DNA of 64,000 nucleotides from Nitrososphaerota archaeon (lineage in GTDB: Archaea > Thermoproteota > Nitrososphaeria > Nitrososphaerales > JACPRH01), in contig JAMCPI010000014.1 in NCBI GenBank assembly GCA_023379805.1, forward strand, positions 62,001-126,000, read 5' to 3'. The position numbers were made by a program, and so were the translations under genes. The number at the start of each line of letters is the position of its first letter. The first letter of the stretch is position 1. The notes beneath the pieces were generated by a model. It searched no databases, was not told where the DNA came from, and saw only the letters and a program-made list of their open reading frames with translations. Below, one piece after another: positions 18,655 to 26,077 of this stretch.

Positions 18655-18785
18655 GAGAGGGAAGGTGGAGAGAAAGATGGCGGCGACTTTATTTTGTTGA
18701 TCGCTTAACGATACATGTGAGAACTTGAAGATATAGATAATGTGGAACACTACTCATGCGTGACTGTTTTACGATTTCCGTATTT

Positions 18786-18808
18786 GGTTCTGGTAAGTTA
18801 ATGTCCAT
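18786..18808 (+). repeat. Left terminal inverted repeat of the transposon
   Basis: 23 bases beginning GGTTCTGG and ending TGTCCAT, the exact reverse complement of 22390-22412. It is preceded by the target duplication CCGTATTT at 18778-18785. Confidence 0.92.
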
Positions 18809-18889
18809 GAATTGTGCCTAATGAGATATCGCCGATATAATGACGATATACTTATATACATACGATATAACTAAGATATACGTGGAAAG

Positions 18890-19780
18890 ATGCAGACGTG
18901 CAAATATTGCCAAAGCACAAACGTCGTAAAGCATGCCAAAAGAGGTAATGTCCAAAGATACCTCTGCAAAGCATGCAATCATCACTTCCTAGATAACAAC
19001 GTCAACTTCCCCAGAATGCGAGTTAACGACCACGTAATCGTTACCGCTTTGAACCTATACTATGGTGGTCTTTCAACCTACAAAGTTGCTGAGCAACTAT
19101 CAGACATATTCGGAGAAAACGTTTCTCACGTTACCGTTTTGAATTGGGTACAGAAATACAGCGTAATGGTAGCGGAGTACGTTAAGACGCTAAAGCCTGA
19201 AACCTCTGGGAAGATCCACCACGACGAAACCGTTGTAAAGATTGACAAAGATAACAAATGGTTCTGGGAAGCAATCGATGAAGAGACCAGATTTCTAGTA
19301 GCTTCGCACCTATCAAATAGTAGAACCCTAGTCGAAACAACCCAGCAATTCAAGAAAATCAAAGAAGGATGCAATCCACAGCCCAGCGTAATATTCGTAG
19401 ACGGTTCAAACACATACGATCAGGCTTTTGAGTTTGCTTTTGGTAATCCTAACAAAGTTGGTCGACCCGAGCTAGTAAAACGTGTAGGTATCCGAGCAAG
19501 AGAGACCAACAACATGGTCGAGCGTGTCCACGGGACACTCAAAGATAGGTTACGACCAGCTAGAGGCCTAAAGCACAACGATACAGCAAAGACATGGCTA
19601 GACGGCTATGTAATCAACTACAACTACTGCCGAACCCACAAAGCAATCGGTCAAACACCAGCTCAAGCGGCAGGAATTAAGGTGAAAGGCTGGAAACAAC
19701 TAATCCAGAACGCTCAAGCTAGTCAATGTGAAGAGGAAAGTAAAAGTCAACAGATAATCGAGGTAAAGGTGAGCAACTAA
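18890..19780 (+). CDS. DDE transposase, IS6/IS240-like with N-terminal zinc ribbon
   Basis: A 296-residue transposase. The N-terminal zinc ribbon has C4, C7, C26 and C29, followed by a helix-turn-helix region (YYGGLSTYKVAEQLSDIFG). The catalytic core shows D112 (IHHDETVVKI), D171 (IFVDGSNTYDQAF) and E211 (NNMVERVHGTLKDR), and ends with YNYCRTHKAIGQTPAQAAG, typical of rve/IS6-like enzymes. Three copies of CGATATA (18833, 18844 and 18863) lie between the left end and the gene and may be its operator. The downstream gene starts 3 bases after the stop. The family assignment (IS6 versus a related archaeal group) is by motif only. Confidence 0.88.
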   Translation: MQTCKYCQSTNVVKHAKRGNVQRYLCKACNHHFLDNNVNFPRMRVNDHVIVTALNLYYGGLSTYKVAEQLSDIFGENVSHVTVLNWVQKYSVMVAEYVKTLKPETSGKIHHDETVVKIDKDNKWFWEAIDEETRFLVASHLSNSRTLVETTQQFKKIKEGCNPQPSVIFVDGSNTYDQAFEFAFGNPNKVGRPELVKRVGIRARETNNMVERVHGTLKDRLRPARGLKHNDTAKTWLDGYVINYNYCRTHKAIGQTPAQAAGIKVKGWKQLIQNAQASQCEEESKSQQIIEVKVSN

Positions 19781-19783
19781 AAA

Positions 19784-20098
19784 ATGAGAAGAGCCTTAGT
19801 TTCACTACCCGATGGAGTATGGGAAGTAGTCGATAAAGAGCTGAAAGGCAAAATCGGCGAAGGAGATTCAGAGGTTATACGAAATGTAATGATCGCCTAC
19901 CTTACCGAGAAAGGCTACTTGTTACCGTCTAAGAACAAACCTAGCCAGATCAACCAGATTGCAGATGAGATTGAAATGGTTGATACAATGATTAACTCAT
20001 TAGCTGAAGTCTTAGAAGAACGGGGACAGCTCAACTTCTCGGATTGGGAAAACAGGATAAGAAAGAAGATAGCGGAGAGAACTTCAAAAACTCAATAA
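19784..20098 (+). CDS. Ribbon-helix-helix (CopG-like) protein in the transposon
   Basis: A 104-residue protein. Residues 1-45 (RRALVSLPDGVWEVVDKEL then SEVIRNVMIAYLTEKGYL) fit a ribbon-helix-helix DNA-binding domain; the rest is charged and helical. It starts 3 bases after the transposase stop, so it is co-expressed with it and could regulate transposition or assist the transposase. It ends overlapping the convergent zinc-ribbon gene by 7 bases. Confidence 0.65.
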   Translation: MRRALVSLPDGVWEVVDKELKGKIGEGDSEVIRNVMIAYLTEKGYLLPSKNKPSQINQIADEIEMVDTMINSLAEVLEERGQLNFSDWENRIRKKIAERTSKTQ

Positions 20099-20418
20099 CC
20101 ATACTTCTCTAAAATAGCTCTTAACGTATTCGTTATTCGTTCTACACTACCAGAGCGAGCCATAGCGTATTGGTTGATTAGTTCCCTGATATCGTGAGTC
20201 ATATCTTCCATTGCCATTTTGTACTCCTCTTCTGTTTCAGGCTTATTCAGCTCGCCCATTACTTCATCGGTGTTTTTTATTCTGCCAATATAGCATCGGT
20301 CATGCTTGCCATGAGTAAAAGCAAGATATTGGAATCTTGGGTTCTTTATAGACGGTTTGTAAGAGATTGTTTGAGTTCCTTCTCTGCCACATTTAGGACA
20401 AACGGATACTATTGGCAT
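20092..20418 (-). CDS. Zinc-ribbon protein in the transposon
   Basis: A 108-residue protein. The N-terminus has a CPKCGREG zinc-ribbon half, with a second possible metal site around HGKHDRCYIGR (residues 36-46). The C-terminal half is acidic and helical. The gene is convergent to the ribbon-helix-helix gene. Its ATG is inside a 28-base perfect palindrome (20417-20444), which is probably an operator. The function is unknown; homologues appear to be common in archaeal mobile DNA, but this is an impression, not a search result. Confidence 0.62.
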   Translation of the reverse strand: MPIVSVCPKCGREGTQTISYKPSIKNPRFQYLAFTHGKHDRCYIGRIKNTDEVMGELNKPETEEEYKMAMEDMTHDIRELINQYAMARSGSVERITNTLRAILEKYGY

Positions 20419-20444
20419 GGTTTCGATCTATAGATCGAAACCAT
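20417..20444. promoter_or_regulatory. 28-base perfect palindrome over a start codon
   Basis: Each arm reads ATGGTTTCGATCTA followed by its exact complement. It covers the ATG of the minus-strand zinc-ribbon gene. A second inverted repeat, CTATCAT-AGT-ATGATAG (20464-20480), lies 20 bases away, towards the plus-strand gene at 20518. Both are likely protein-binding sites in this divergent promoter region. Confidence 0.7.
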
Positions 20445-20517
20445 ATTAAAGATTTCGTCGATACTATCATAGTATGATAGATAGTGATATATAGCTAAGC
20501 TAGTGTAAAGGTAGCGC

Positions 20518-20685
20518 ATGGTCAGGAGAATTTTTCTAGTTTTAGACGATATGAAGTATACTAAGTTACTAAGATTGAAGGGCGAGAAGACTTGGGAGAA
20601 GCTTCTAGTCGACGACTTGCTAGAGCGTGAAGAAGTCAAGATGACGCCCATAATTAGAGAGAGGGGAAGGGCGAACGAGGCTTGA
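20518..20685 (+). CDS. Short basic protein before the GHKL ATPase
   Basis: A 55-residue protein from the ATG at 20518. The N-terminus (VRRIFLVLDDMKYTKLLRL, then TWEKLLVDDLLE) could be a ribbon-helix-helix-like beta strand plus helices. It ends at a TGA at 20683. The GHKL frame is open across this stop in the +1 frame, so the two may be separate coupled genes or one protein joined by frameshifting. The function is unknown. Confidence 0.5.
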   Translation: MVRRIFLVLDDMKYTKLLRLKGEKTWEKLLVDDLLEREEVKMTPIIRERGRANEA

Positions 20686-22033
20686 GCATAAGGCTGGAGT
20701 AGACATCATCTACGAACTTGCTGTACGTCTATACCCTACAAGTCTAGAATCTTTCCGTGAAGCTATCTCCAACTCGCTGGATGAAGGTAGCAAGCGGGTG
20801 GATATTCAAGCTTCGCTAAAAGAGGTTTCGTTCGAAGATTGGGGAGAAGGGATTAAGGATGTAGAGTCGTTTAGAACATACGGCCAATACTCCAAGGCCA
20901 AGCTTGGAGGTGAGATTATCGGCATGAAGGGCTTAGGCAAACTTTCACTTCTACGCTTAGGAAAGAATGTCAATTACAGAACAAACAACGGTGAATATGG
21001 TATTGACATTATCATGACGCCTACTGAACTAGACGCTGAAATGGGCGGGAAGGACAAGTTTTTGCAGCATCGAGGTACCAAAGTCATTATTCCCAATCCC
21101 GAAGAGGTACCACCAATCGACGAGCTATCTGACTATCTGAAAAAAGCGTTTGGTCTACGGATAGCAAGCGGTATCGAGATTATTCTAAATGATGTTAAGC
21201 TTACCTCAAGAGTCGACAAGACCGAGAGATTCCTATTCAGACTCAAAGGGGACATCGATGTAACGGGAAACCTCAAGGGAGAGAGGAAAGGTAGAGGTTC
21301 AGTAGATATCTATGTTCGACATGTGCTTGTACAATCGCTGATTGTAGATCCTGAAAGATGTTTTGGAGGCTGGGTTAACTGCAACGGGTTAATTCCCAGT
21401 ACCGATCGAAACGAGTTGGTTAAAGAAAGAATATACAATGATTTTCTCGCTCATCTTAAGCAGTACGTTATCAGGTTCCCTAAGAGAGAAGAGGATGTTA
21501 GCCTAGAAGAAATGCTGATTGGAAGCGAATTATCACGACTCCTGAAGAGTTACCTCAAATTCATGAACTTATTCCCTGAAGGTAGAATCTCGCTAGGTCG
21601 AGGCAAAGAACAATCTAATAGTGCATTGTCAACTAGAAGCCCAAGGCAGAAAGGAGTCAAGCGGAAAGAACCAGAAGAGGAGCTACCTGATTACGTCAAG
21701 GTTCATACGTCGATCAAGACGGATAAACCTATCAGGCGAACAAGCAAGACCGACTATGGAATTATGTGGCTTGATCAGGATTACGGGAACGAGAAAGAAC
21801 CGCTATTCTTCATTGAACCTAACATGGTTGTACGGAACAGAACGAACGACCTTTACAAATTCGCTTTGAAGAGCAAACAGTCTTTGGGGCCAAAGTGGTT
21901 AAGACTTCTGCCTTACCTCTCAAGGGTAGCTGCAAGCGTGAATCCAGACTCTAAGAAGTGGACACATGAACAGATGAACCTAGAAATTGATCGGGCAACT
22001 CGCTACTTCCTAAAGTACAGGAAGGAGCTTTAG
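20654..22033 (+). CDS. GHKL (HSP90/MORC-like) ATPase carried by the transposon
   Basis: The Bergerat ATP-binding motifs are all present: N box SFREAISNSLDEG (about 20750-20788), G1 DWGEGI (about 20836-20853) and G2 GMKGLGKLSLL (about 20921-20953). The first conventional start, GTG at 20798, lies after the N box, so a protein starting there would lack the Mg/ATP-binding Glu and Asn. The frame is open back to 20654 but holds no ATG, GTG or TTG. The real start may be a rare codon, a frameshift from the 55-residue gene, or there may be a sequence error. The C-terminal half is unrecognised and basic. GHKL proteins of this kind act in DNA handling and in some defence systems; here the role is unknown. 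Confidence 0.7.
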   Translation, partial: LERGEGRTRLEHKAGVDIIYELAVRLYPTSLESFREAISNSLDEGSKRVDIQASLKEVSFEDWGEGIKDVESFRTYGQYSKAKLGGEIIGMKGLGKLSLLRLGKNVNYRTNNGEYGIDIIMTPTELDAEMGGKDKFLQHRGTKVIIPNPEEVPPIDELSDYLKKAFGLRIASGIEIILNDVKLTSRVDKTERFLFRLKGDIDVTGNLKGERKGRGSVDIYVRHVLVQSLIVDPERCFGGWVNCNGLIPSTDRNELVKERIYNDFLAHLKQYVIRFPKREEDVSLEEMLIGSELSRLLKSYLKFMNLFPEGRISLGRGKEQSNSALSTRSPRQKGVKRKEPEEELPDYVKVHTSIKTDKPIRRTSKTDYGIMWLDQDYGNEKEPLFFIEPNMVVRNRTNDLYKFALKSKQSLGPKWLRLLPYLSRVAASVNPDSKKWTHEQMNLEIDRATRYFLKYRKEL

Positions 22034-22052
22034 CAAAACAGAGCTGATTATC

Positions 22053-22346
22053 TTGGTGAAGTGGTTACGAGTCGAGGACTTAAAGAGGGTTCTAGAAGAG
22101 AGAGAAAACAACGGCGAAAAACCGATACTTGTATTTCGATGTACTAGTTGCGAGAAAAAAGGAAAACAGTTCATCTTCCTTTCTCAAAACGATGTTTGGT
22201 ACCACTTGGAGTCAGAGCATGACATGGAAGAATCAGCTATTGATAGAATTGTAAAATCCGCATTTAACGTACCATTCGCTCAAGCTGGATTATCAGAGTC
22301 GACGGATTACTTCATCTACGGAAAAAGACAATCTACCAATCCTTAA
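22053..22346 (+). CDS. Small zinc-finger protein in the transposon
   Basis: A 97-residue protein from a TTG (22053) or the adjacent GTG (22056). It shows FRCTSCEKKGKQFIFLSQ followed by WYHLESEHDME, a C2H2-type arrangement (CX2C...HX5H) suggesting one zinc finger. It starts 19 bases after the GHKL ATPase stop and is the last gene before the right end of the transposon, so it is probably a partner of the ATPase. No more specific family is recognised. Confidence 0.6.
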   Translation: MVKWLRVEDLKRVLEERENNGEKPILVFRCTSCEKKGKQFIFLSQNDVWYHLESEHDMEESAIDRIVKSAFNVPFAQAGLSESTDYFIYGKRQSTNP

Positions 22347-22389
22347 GAAAGCAATATCATAACTATGTCGGGTTTATTTCACTTAGTCT

Positions 22390-22412
22390 ATGGACATTAA
22401 CTTACCAGAACC
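22390..22412 (-). repeat. Right terminal inverted repeat of the transposon
   Basis: Exact reverse complement of 18786-18808; followed by the target duplication CCGTATTT at 22413-22420. Confidence 0.92.
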
Positions 22413-22473
22413 CCGTATTTCCATAGAACGTTTATTAGACATTGCGCGGTTAAGGTGAGTGGAGGTTCATCGC

Positions 22474-22872
22474 ATGGGTTCGCAGGGAAGCCCCGGAACC
22501 GCGTTCATCTTATCCTTGATAGGGGGAATATTGATGCTTGTTAGCGGAGGTTTATCATCCACCTGGTTCATGTCTGGGGCACCCGGTTTCGGTGGAATGA
22601 TGGGTGGTGGATTTGGTGGCATGATGGGAGGCTTCGGGGTTCCCCTCGGTTTTATGGGCGGTCTTTCGCTGCTAGGATTAGTGTCCGGAATAATCGTGAT
22701 TATCGGCGCACTGATGCTCAATACACGCCCCGCAGAACACACCACGTGGGGCACGATTATCTTGATCTTCTCAATAATTAGCCTCCTAGGAATGGGTGGA
22801 TTCTTTGTCGGCGCGATACTTGGAATCGTAGGTGGCGCCTTGGCACTGAGCTGGAGACCATCAGCACCCTAA
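22474..22872 (+). CDS. Gly/Met-rich multi-helix membrane protein
   Basis: About 132 residues from the ATG at 22474, chosen because GGAGG lies 8 bases before it; an in-frame GTG at 22459 is the alternative. There are about four hydrophobic helices (AFILSLIGGILMLVSGG, LGFMGGLSLLGLVSGIIVI, TIILIFSIISLLGM, AILGIVGGALAL) and a glycine/methionine-rich loop with repeated GGMMGG between helices one and two. The arrangement resembles DUF4064-like small membrane proteins. The MMGG motif recurs in the protein at 23826-24221, so the two may act together. Confidence 0.65.
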   Translation: MGSQGSPGTAFILSLIGGILMLVSGGLSSTWFMSGAPGFGGMMGGGFGGMMGGFGVPLGFMGGLSLLGLVSGIIVIIGALMLNTRPAEHTTWGTIILIFSIISLLGMGGFFVGAILGIVGGALALSWRPSAP

Positions 22873-23235
22873 GCGCAAGACGCCATGAGCAGAGATAGCG
22901 GCGCCCCAGATTTTTTCATCGTGCCCCCAAATGCATGCCCAGTTGATCTAATACTGATTGGATTAGAGTAGAAGATGATGTTTCTATTTCATTTAGGATT
23001 GATGTACGCCTGTAGTTTCTTCACTATCAACCACAATTGAAACATCGCCAACCAAATGTTGCATTAATGTATAGTGGACTAGCAGAGATATGAAGTGTTT
23101 ACGGTTCTGAATTTGGTTTCAAAAACTAGGCGTCTAGCTCTTCCTTCTCAGAGGTAATACAGTTAAGCTGGCGACTGATTGATTGATTGAGAAAACATAC
23201 AACAATATGGGAAAAAGTGGAGTGAGGCGAGTTAC
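22873..23235. other. Intergenic, no gene seen
   Basis: About 360 bases with stops in all frames and no RNA gene recognised. It lies between the Gly/Met-rich membrane protein and the convergent small gene ending at 23236. Confidence 0.5.
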
Positions 23236-23400
23236 CTATATTTTTCTTAACTCGCCCGTTTTGATCTTCTCGACGAGAACGTTCCATTCAGCCTTAGACA
23301 GAACTGCGGTGTTCTTGTCTTCACCGATCAGGACCTTATCGCCCTGCATCTCTACCGCGGGACAGTGGCCTTTTCCACACAGATAGATCTTGGTATCCAT
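23236..23400 (-). CDS. 54-residue protein with Cys/His pair
   Basis: Reads MDTKIYLCGKGHCPAVEM at the N-terminus, then DKVLIGEDKNTAVLSKAEW, and ends TGELRKI. The start ATG at 23398-23400 is preceded by AGGT. The segment CGKGHCP could bind a metal, and the second half looks like a short beta-helix module. The codon pattern and clean start suggest a real gene. The family is not recognised. Confidence 0.55.
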   Translation of the reverse strand: MDTKIYLCGKGHCPAVEMQGDKVLIGEDKNTAVLSKAEWNVLVEKIKTGELRKI

Positions 23401-23588
23401 ACCTCTGTATCTAGGGCTGACCTTTGATAAGACTTATCCTTTACAGATGTAAATAGCAACAATGGAGGCGCAGGCTTGTGGAGAGAGGAAGGACTGCTAC
23501 TGACCCTGCTATCTACAAGATAGTCGAGTAATCGATGAAAGAATCGAGATAAACTTACAATAATACTGCTGGATTTAAAAAATATTCG

Positions 23589-23655
23589 ATGTGGTCGATG
23601 GTTCTTGAACTTAATTAAGTTCAAACACCCAATCGTTGTCCTCCAGAGGAGGTTT
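23589..23655. repeat. Palindrome-plus-hairpin repeat, copy 1
   Basis: A conserved block starting GGTCGATGGTTCTTGAAC contains the 20-base palindrome TTGAACTTAATTAAGTTCAA (23605-23624) and is followed by the hairpin CCTCC-AGA-GGAGG (23640-23652). A sister copy lies at 24530-24580, on the other side of the gene at 23826. The rest of 23401-23825 shows no gene. Confidence 0.6.
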
Positions 23656-23825
23656 ACGCTCGGCTCGCTCGTATCGTTCACTGCAGGCAAATTCGGACTA
23701 ACATGGCATCCATTGAGAAGGATACAGAGTTGATATTCTTGAAGAAACTTGTTTCAAAAATTGTTTCAGGCAACTATCATACACTGTTTCAAACTATACT
23801 GGAGCCAGAGGTCAGATAGATAATA

Positions 23826-24221
23826 ATGACAACCGTAAGTAAAACCGAGTTAATAGTAATCGCAGTAGCGGTTACAGTACTGGTCGCGTTCGGATCCCTA
23901 GCCGTGTACGCAAACGCCAACATGCAGTACTCTGCATTAGGATACCGACAAAACCAAGGATACGGCTCCGGAATGATGGGCGGAGGGAGTGGCGGAATGA
24001 TGGGAGGAGGTGGTATGATGGGAGGCTACCTAAATCAAACTAGTCAAGAAACAACAAACCAGACTCTGTCGCACTGTAGCGATGCAGCAGGAGGAGCCGG
24101 TATGATGGGCGGGAATAGCGGTGGCGGAATGATGGGAGGAGAATCAGCTGGAGGCATGATGGGTGGAGGTGCTGGTGGTATGATGGGGTCAGAAGATACT
24201 ACCAGAGCAACGAAGGCATAG
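23826..24221 (+). CDS. Membrane-anchored protein with MMGG repeats
   Basis: A 131-residue protein. An N-terminal hydrophobic segment (about residues 9-28, LIVIAVAVTVLVAFGSLAVYA) is a signal or anchor. The rest is low complexity, with at least eight MMGG units in glycine runs, one short Gln/Thr/Asn-rich spacer and a single cysteine. Methionine-rich repeats of this type can bind soft metals such as copper or silver, but that is a guess. It faces the outside of the cell. The related motif in the membrane protein at 22474 suggests a shared role. Confidence 0.65.
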   Translation: MTTVSKTELIVIAVAVTVLVAFGSLAVYANANMQYSALGYRQNQGYGSGMMGGGSGGMMGGGGMMGGYLNQTSQETTNQTLSHCSDAAGGAGMMGGNSGGGMMGGESAGGMMGGGAGGMMGSEDTTRATKA

Positions 24222-24243
24222 TCACAGTCACATCAGATCAAGA

Positions 24244-24314
24244 GCATTGTTTCGTTGCCGGGTGATCTTGCTGGTGTGTGAGCATCCGGCACGCACACTA
24301 AGATGAAACAATGC
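24244..24314. ncRNA. Structured element 1 (possible RNA)
   Basis: A perfect 10-base outer stem (GCATTGTTTC at 24244-24253 with GAAACAATGC at 24305-24314) encloses an 8-pair inner stem (GCCGGGTG with CATCCGGC). It lies between the convergent ends of the MMGG gene and the ArsB/NhaD-type gene. It may be a small RNA, a shared terminator or a mobile-element remnant; the strand is unknown. Confidence 0.4.
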
Positions 24315-24410
24315 CCACATCTTATACCTCGGCTGAAGATCTTTCGGGATATAGGTAGGACAAGGTGTTAATGCTGGATTAGGCTGTAACAGTTTTGCTC
24401 CCAGTCGATG

Positions 24411-24476
24411 ATTCTGTTCCGTTATCGGGTGGTGCCTGCTCAGGCGCTCATCATTGCCACGCAAAGACGAAACAGA
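24411..24476. ncRNA. Structured element 2, related to element 1
   Basis: Outer stem TTCTGTT...AACAGAA, an inner GTGG...CCAC pair and a tight GCCTG-CT-CAGGC hairpin. Its layout and several positions (GTT-CGTT--CGGGTG at the left, CACGCA and GAAACA at the right) follow element 1. AGAACAA near 24473 can instead pair with TTGTTCT (24486-24492), giving a competing hairpin. The rest of 24222-24678 has no gene. Confidence 0.38.
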
Positions 24477-24529
24477 ACAAAAAAATTGTTCTGCCTCTAA
24501 AAGTTCAGAGTAGTGATAATGAGAGCGAA

Positions 24530-24580
24530 ATGCGGTCGACGGTTCTTGAACTCAATTGAGTTCAAATACTCCTCTGCGGA
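24530..24580. repeat. Palindrome-plus-hairpin repeat, copy 2
   Basis: It matches copy 1 at about 34 of 38 positions, with the palindrome TTGAACTCAATTGAGTTCAA (24546-24565) and hairpin ACTCC-TCTGC-GGAGT. Its first 13 bases, ATGCGGTCGACGG, equal the plus-strand sequence over the 3' end of the tRNA-Gly gene at 31233. Confidence 0.55.
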
Positions 24581-24678
24581 GTCCGGTCGGATTGATACCT
24601 GAAGCGGTTCAACTCCAATCAAGGTCGCTGTCGTCGTTTTTTATACCCCTTTGACCTATTTAGTTAGGCCTAAACTAC

Positions 24679-26025
24679 TTACAATAAGTATCTTAGTATC
24701 AAGAGCAGGTGTGAGAAGCCTACGGCCAAGATTGTTGCCGGTATTGCTAGTTTGCAGTATTGAGACCAGCTTATTCGGTGTTGATGCTTCTCTGCGACTG
24801 AGAGTCCAACCACGTTTGCAGAGGCTCCGATGGGTGTGGCGATTCCGCCCATATCTGTTCCTAAGGCTAATGACCACGTTAACGGGTTCTGAGTCACTTG
24901 CGCTGTTTGTGATACAACCTTGATTAGCGGAGTCATTGTAGCTGCGAATGGGACGTTATCTATAATAGCTGAAGCACCTGCTGAAAGCCAGAGAATCAAG
25001 GAAACCAAGGTCAAGTGGCTTCCACCGCCAATGCTTGTGATACTATGCGCTAGCATCTCTATTACTCCAGTGTACTCCATACCGCCTACAACCACGAAGA
25101 GGGTGCCGAAGAACACGATTGTGCTCCAATCCATCTTCTCGAGAAATCTAGGTGTTTTACTCGCCGGATTTCCACCTAGAACCAGAAGCACAAGTGCAAC
25201 CAGTATGCCTACCACGGCGATAGATATCTGAAGATAGGAGTGAAGGGTTAAGAGCACCACCGCTAACCCAAGGTCAAACAGGCTTACCTTGAACAGCCAC
25301 TGGTCTTTAATGACATCTTTCCTATCCACCTTGAAAACCCACGGATCTCTCTCGACTAATCTTCTGTCAAACATCATGTTTTGCGAGAGCTGCTCCTCTT
25401 TTGTTTTAACAGGTAGTTTCCTCCCTGAAGTCAGATAGAAGAACCCTAGAACCACAGGCAACACCAAAAGCGCAATTACCCCGGTGTTCTCCATGAAGGT
25501 CACGAAGCTGTATCCAAAGTAGGTTCCAATGATAATGTTCGGTGGGTCGCCGGCCATAGTGGCGCTTCCACCAATGTTAGCAGCAGCTATCTCAGCTATC
25601 AGCATAGCAGTAGGGTTAAACTTGAGCGTCGCAGCCACCTCCATAGTTAAACTAGCCATGAAGAGCATCACCGTTATGCTGTCCAAGTACATCGAGAGAA
25701 TCGCCGCAAGCAAGGGAAAGGCTAGGAAGATGTATCGGCTATTGTAGTGAGTCTTCTCCAGTGTCCAAAGGCCGAGCCATCTGAAGAAACCGCTCTCCGT
25801 AAGCGCCAAAACTAAGGTAAACATTCCGAATAGTAATCCGAGGGTCTCCCAGCTGATATATCCAAAGGTAAGACTCAAACTCTTATCTGCGGGAAAAACG
25901 AAGAGGGCTGTAAGTGCTGCCCCAATAATCCCCGCTATTGTTCTGTGAATCTTGTTAGACATTATCAAAATGTAAGTTCCTAGAAAAATAAGTAAAGAAA
26001 GAAGTTGTAGAGACTGTGCCACCAA
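24679..26025 (-). CDS. ArsB/NhaD-type membrane carrier
   Basis: A 448-residue integral membrane protein with about 10-12 helices. Two inverted-repeat hallmarks are visible: GGSATMAGDPPNIIIGTYFG in the first half and GTDMGGIATPIGASANVVG in the second. These are typical of the ion transporter superfamily that holds arsenite pump ArsB, Na+/H+ antiporter NhaD and P-protein. The ion cannot be told from sequence; no arsenic genes are near. The start is a TTG or the adjacent GTG. It follows the ammonium transporter by about 50 bases on the same strand and may be read through from it. Confidence 0.8.
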   Translation of the reverse strand: MVAQSLQLLSLLIFLGTYILIMSNKIHRTIAGIIGAALTALFVFPADKSLSLTFGYISWETLGLLFGMFTLVLALTESGFFRWLGLWTLEKTHYNSRYIFLAFPLLAAILSMYLDSITVMLFMASLTMEVAATLKFNPTAMLIAEIAAANIGGSATMAGDPPNIIIGTYFGYSFVTFMENTGVIALLVLPVVLGFFYLTSGRKLPVKTKEEQLSQNMMFDRRLVERDPWVFKVDRKDVIKDQWLFKVSLFDLGLAVVLLTLHSYLQISIAVVGILVALVLLVLGGNPASKTPRFLEKMDWSTIVFFGTLFVVVGGMEYTGVIEMLAHSITSIGGGSHLTLVSLILWLSAGASAIIDNVPFAATMTPLIKVVSQTAQVTQNPLTWSLALGTDMGGIATPIGASANVVGLSVAEKHQHRISWSQYCKLAIPATILAVGFSHLLLILRYLL

Positions 26026-26077
26026 CTGTCTCCACTACTCCATCATCTTCGCTTGCTTCAACCGACCCATTCCTTCT

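Larger units (their letters stand above)
18786..22412 (+). mobile_element. Complete 3.6-kb transposon with cargo genes
   Basis: Both ends carry a perfect 23-base inverted repeat (18786-18808 and 22390-22412, starting GGTTCTGGTAAGTTAATG). Outside the ends is an exact 8-base direct repeat, CCGTATTT, at 18778-18785 and 22413-22420, the expected target-site duplication. Inside are a DDE transposase (18890-19780) and five further genes: a ribbon-helix-helix protein, a zinc-ribbon protein, a 55-residue protein, a GHKL ATPase and a zinc-finger protein. The perfect ends and duplication indicate a recent insertion. An 8-base duplication is common in IS6-type elements. Confidence 0.92.

Noticed and set aside
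20409-20651. 80-codon minus-strand frame in the transposon
   Set aside because: It overlaps the 28-base palindrome, the promoter region and the 55-residue gene; Ser-rich composition looks like a shadow frame.
24530-24610. Possible degenerate tRNA because of ATGCGGTCGACGG
   Set aside because: The match to the tRNA-Gly end stops after 13 bases and the 20-base palindrome breaks the T arm.
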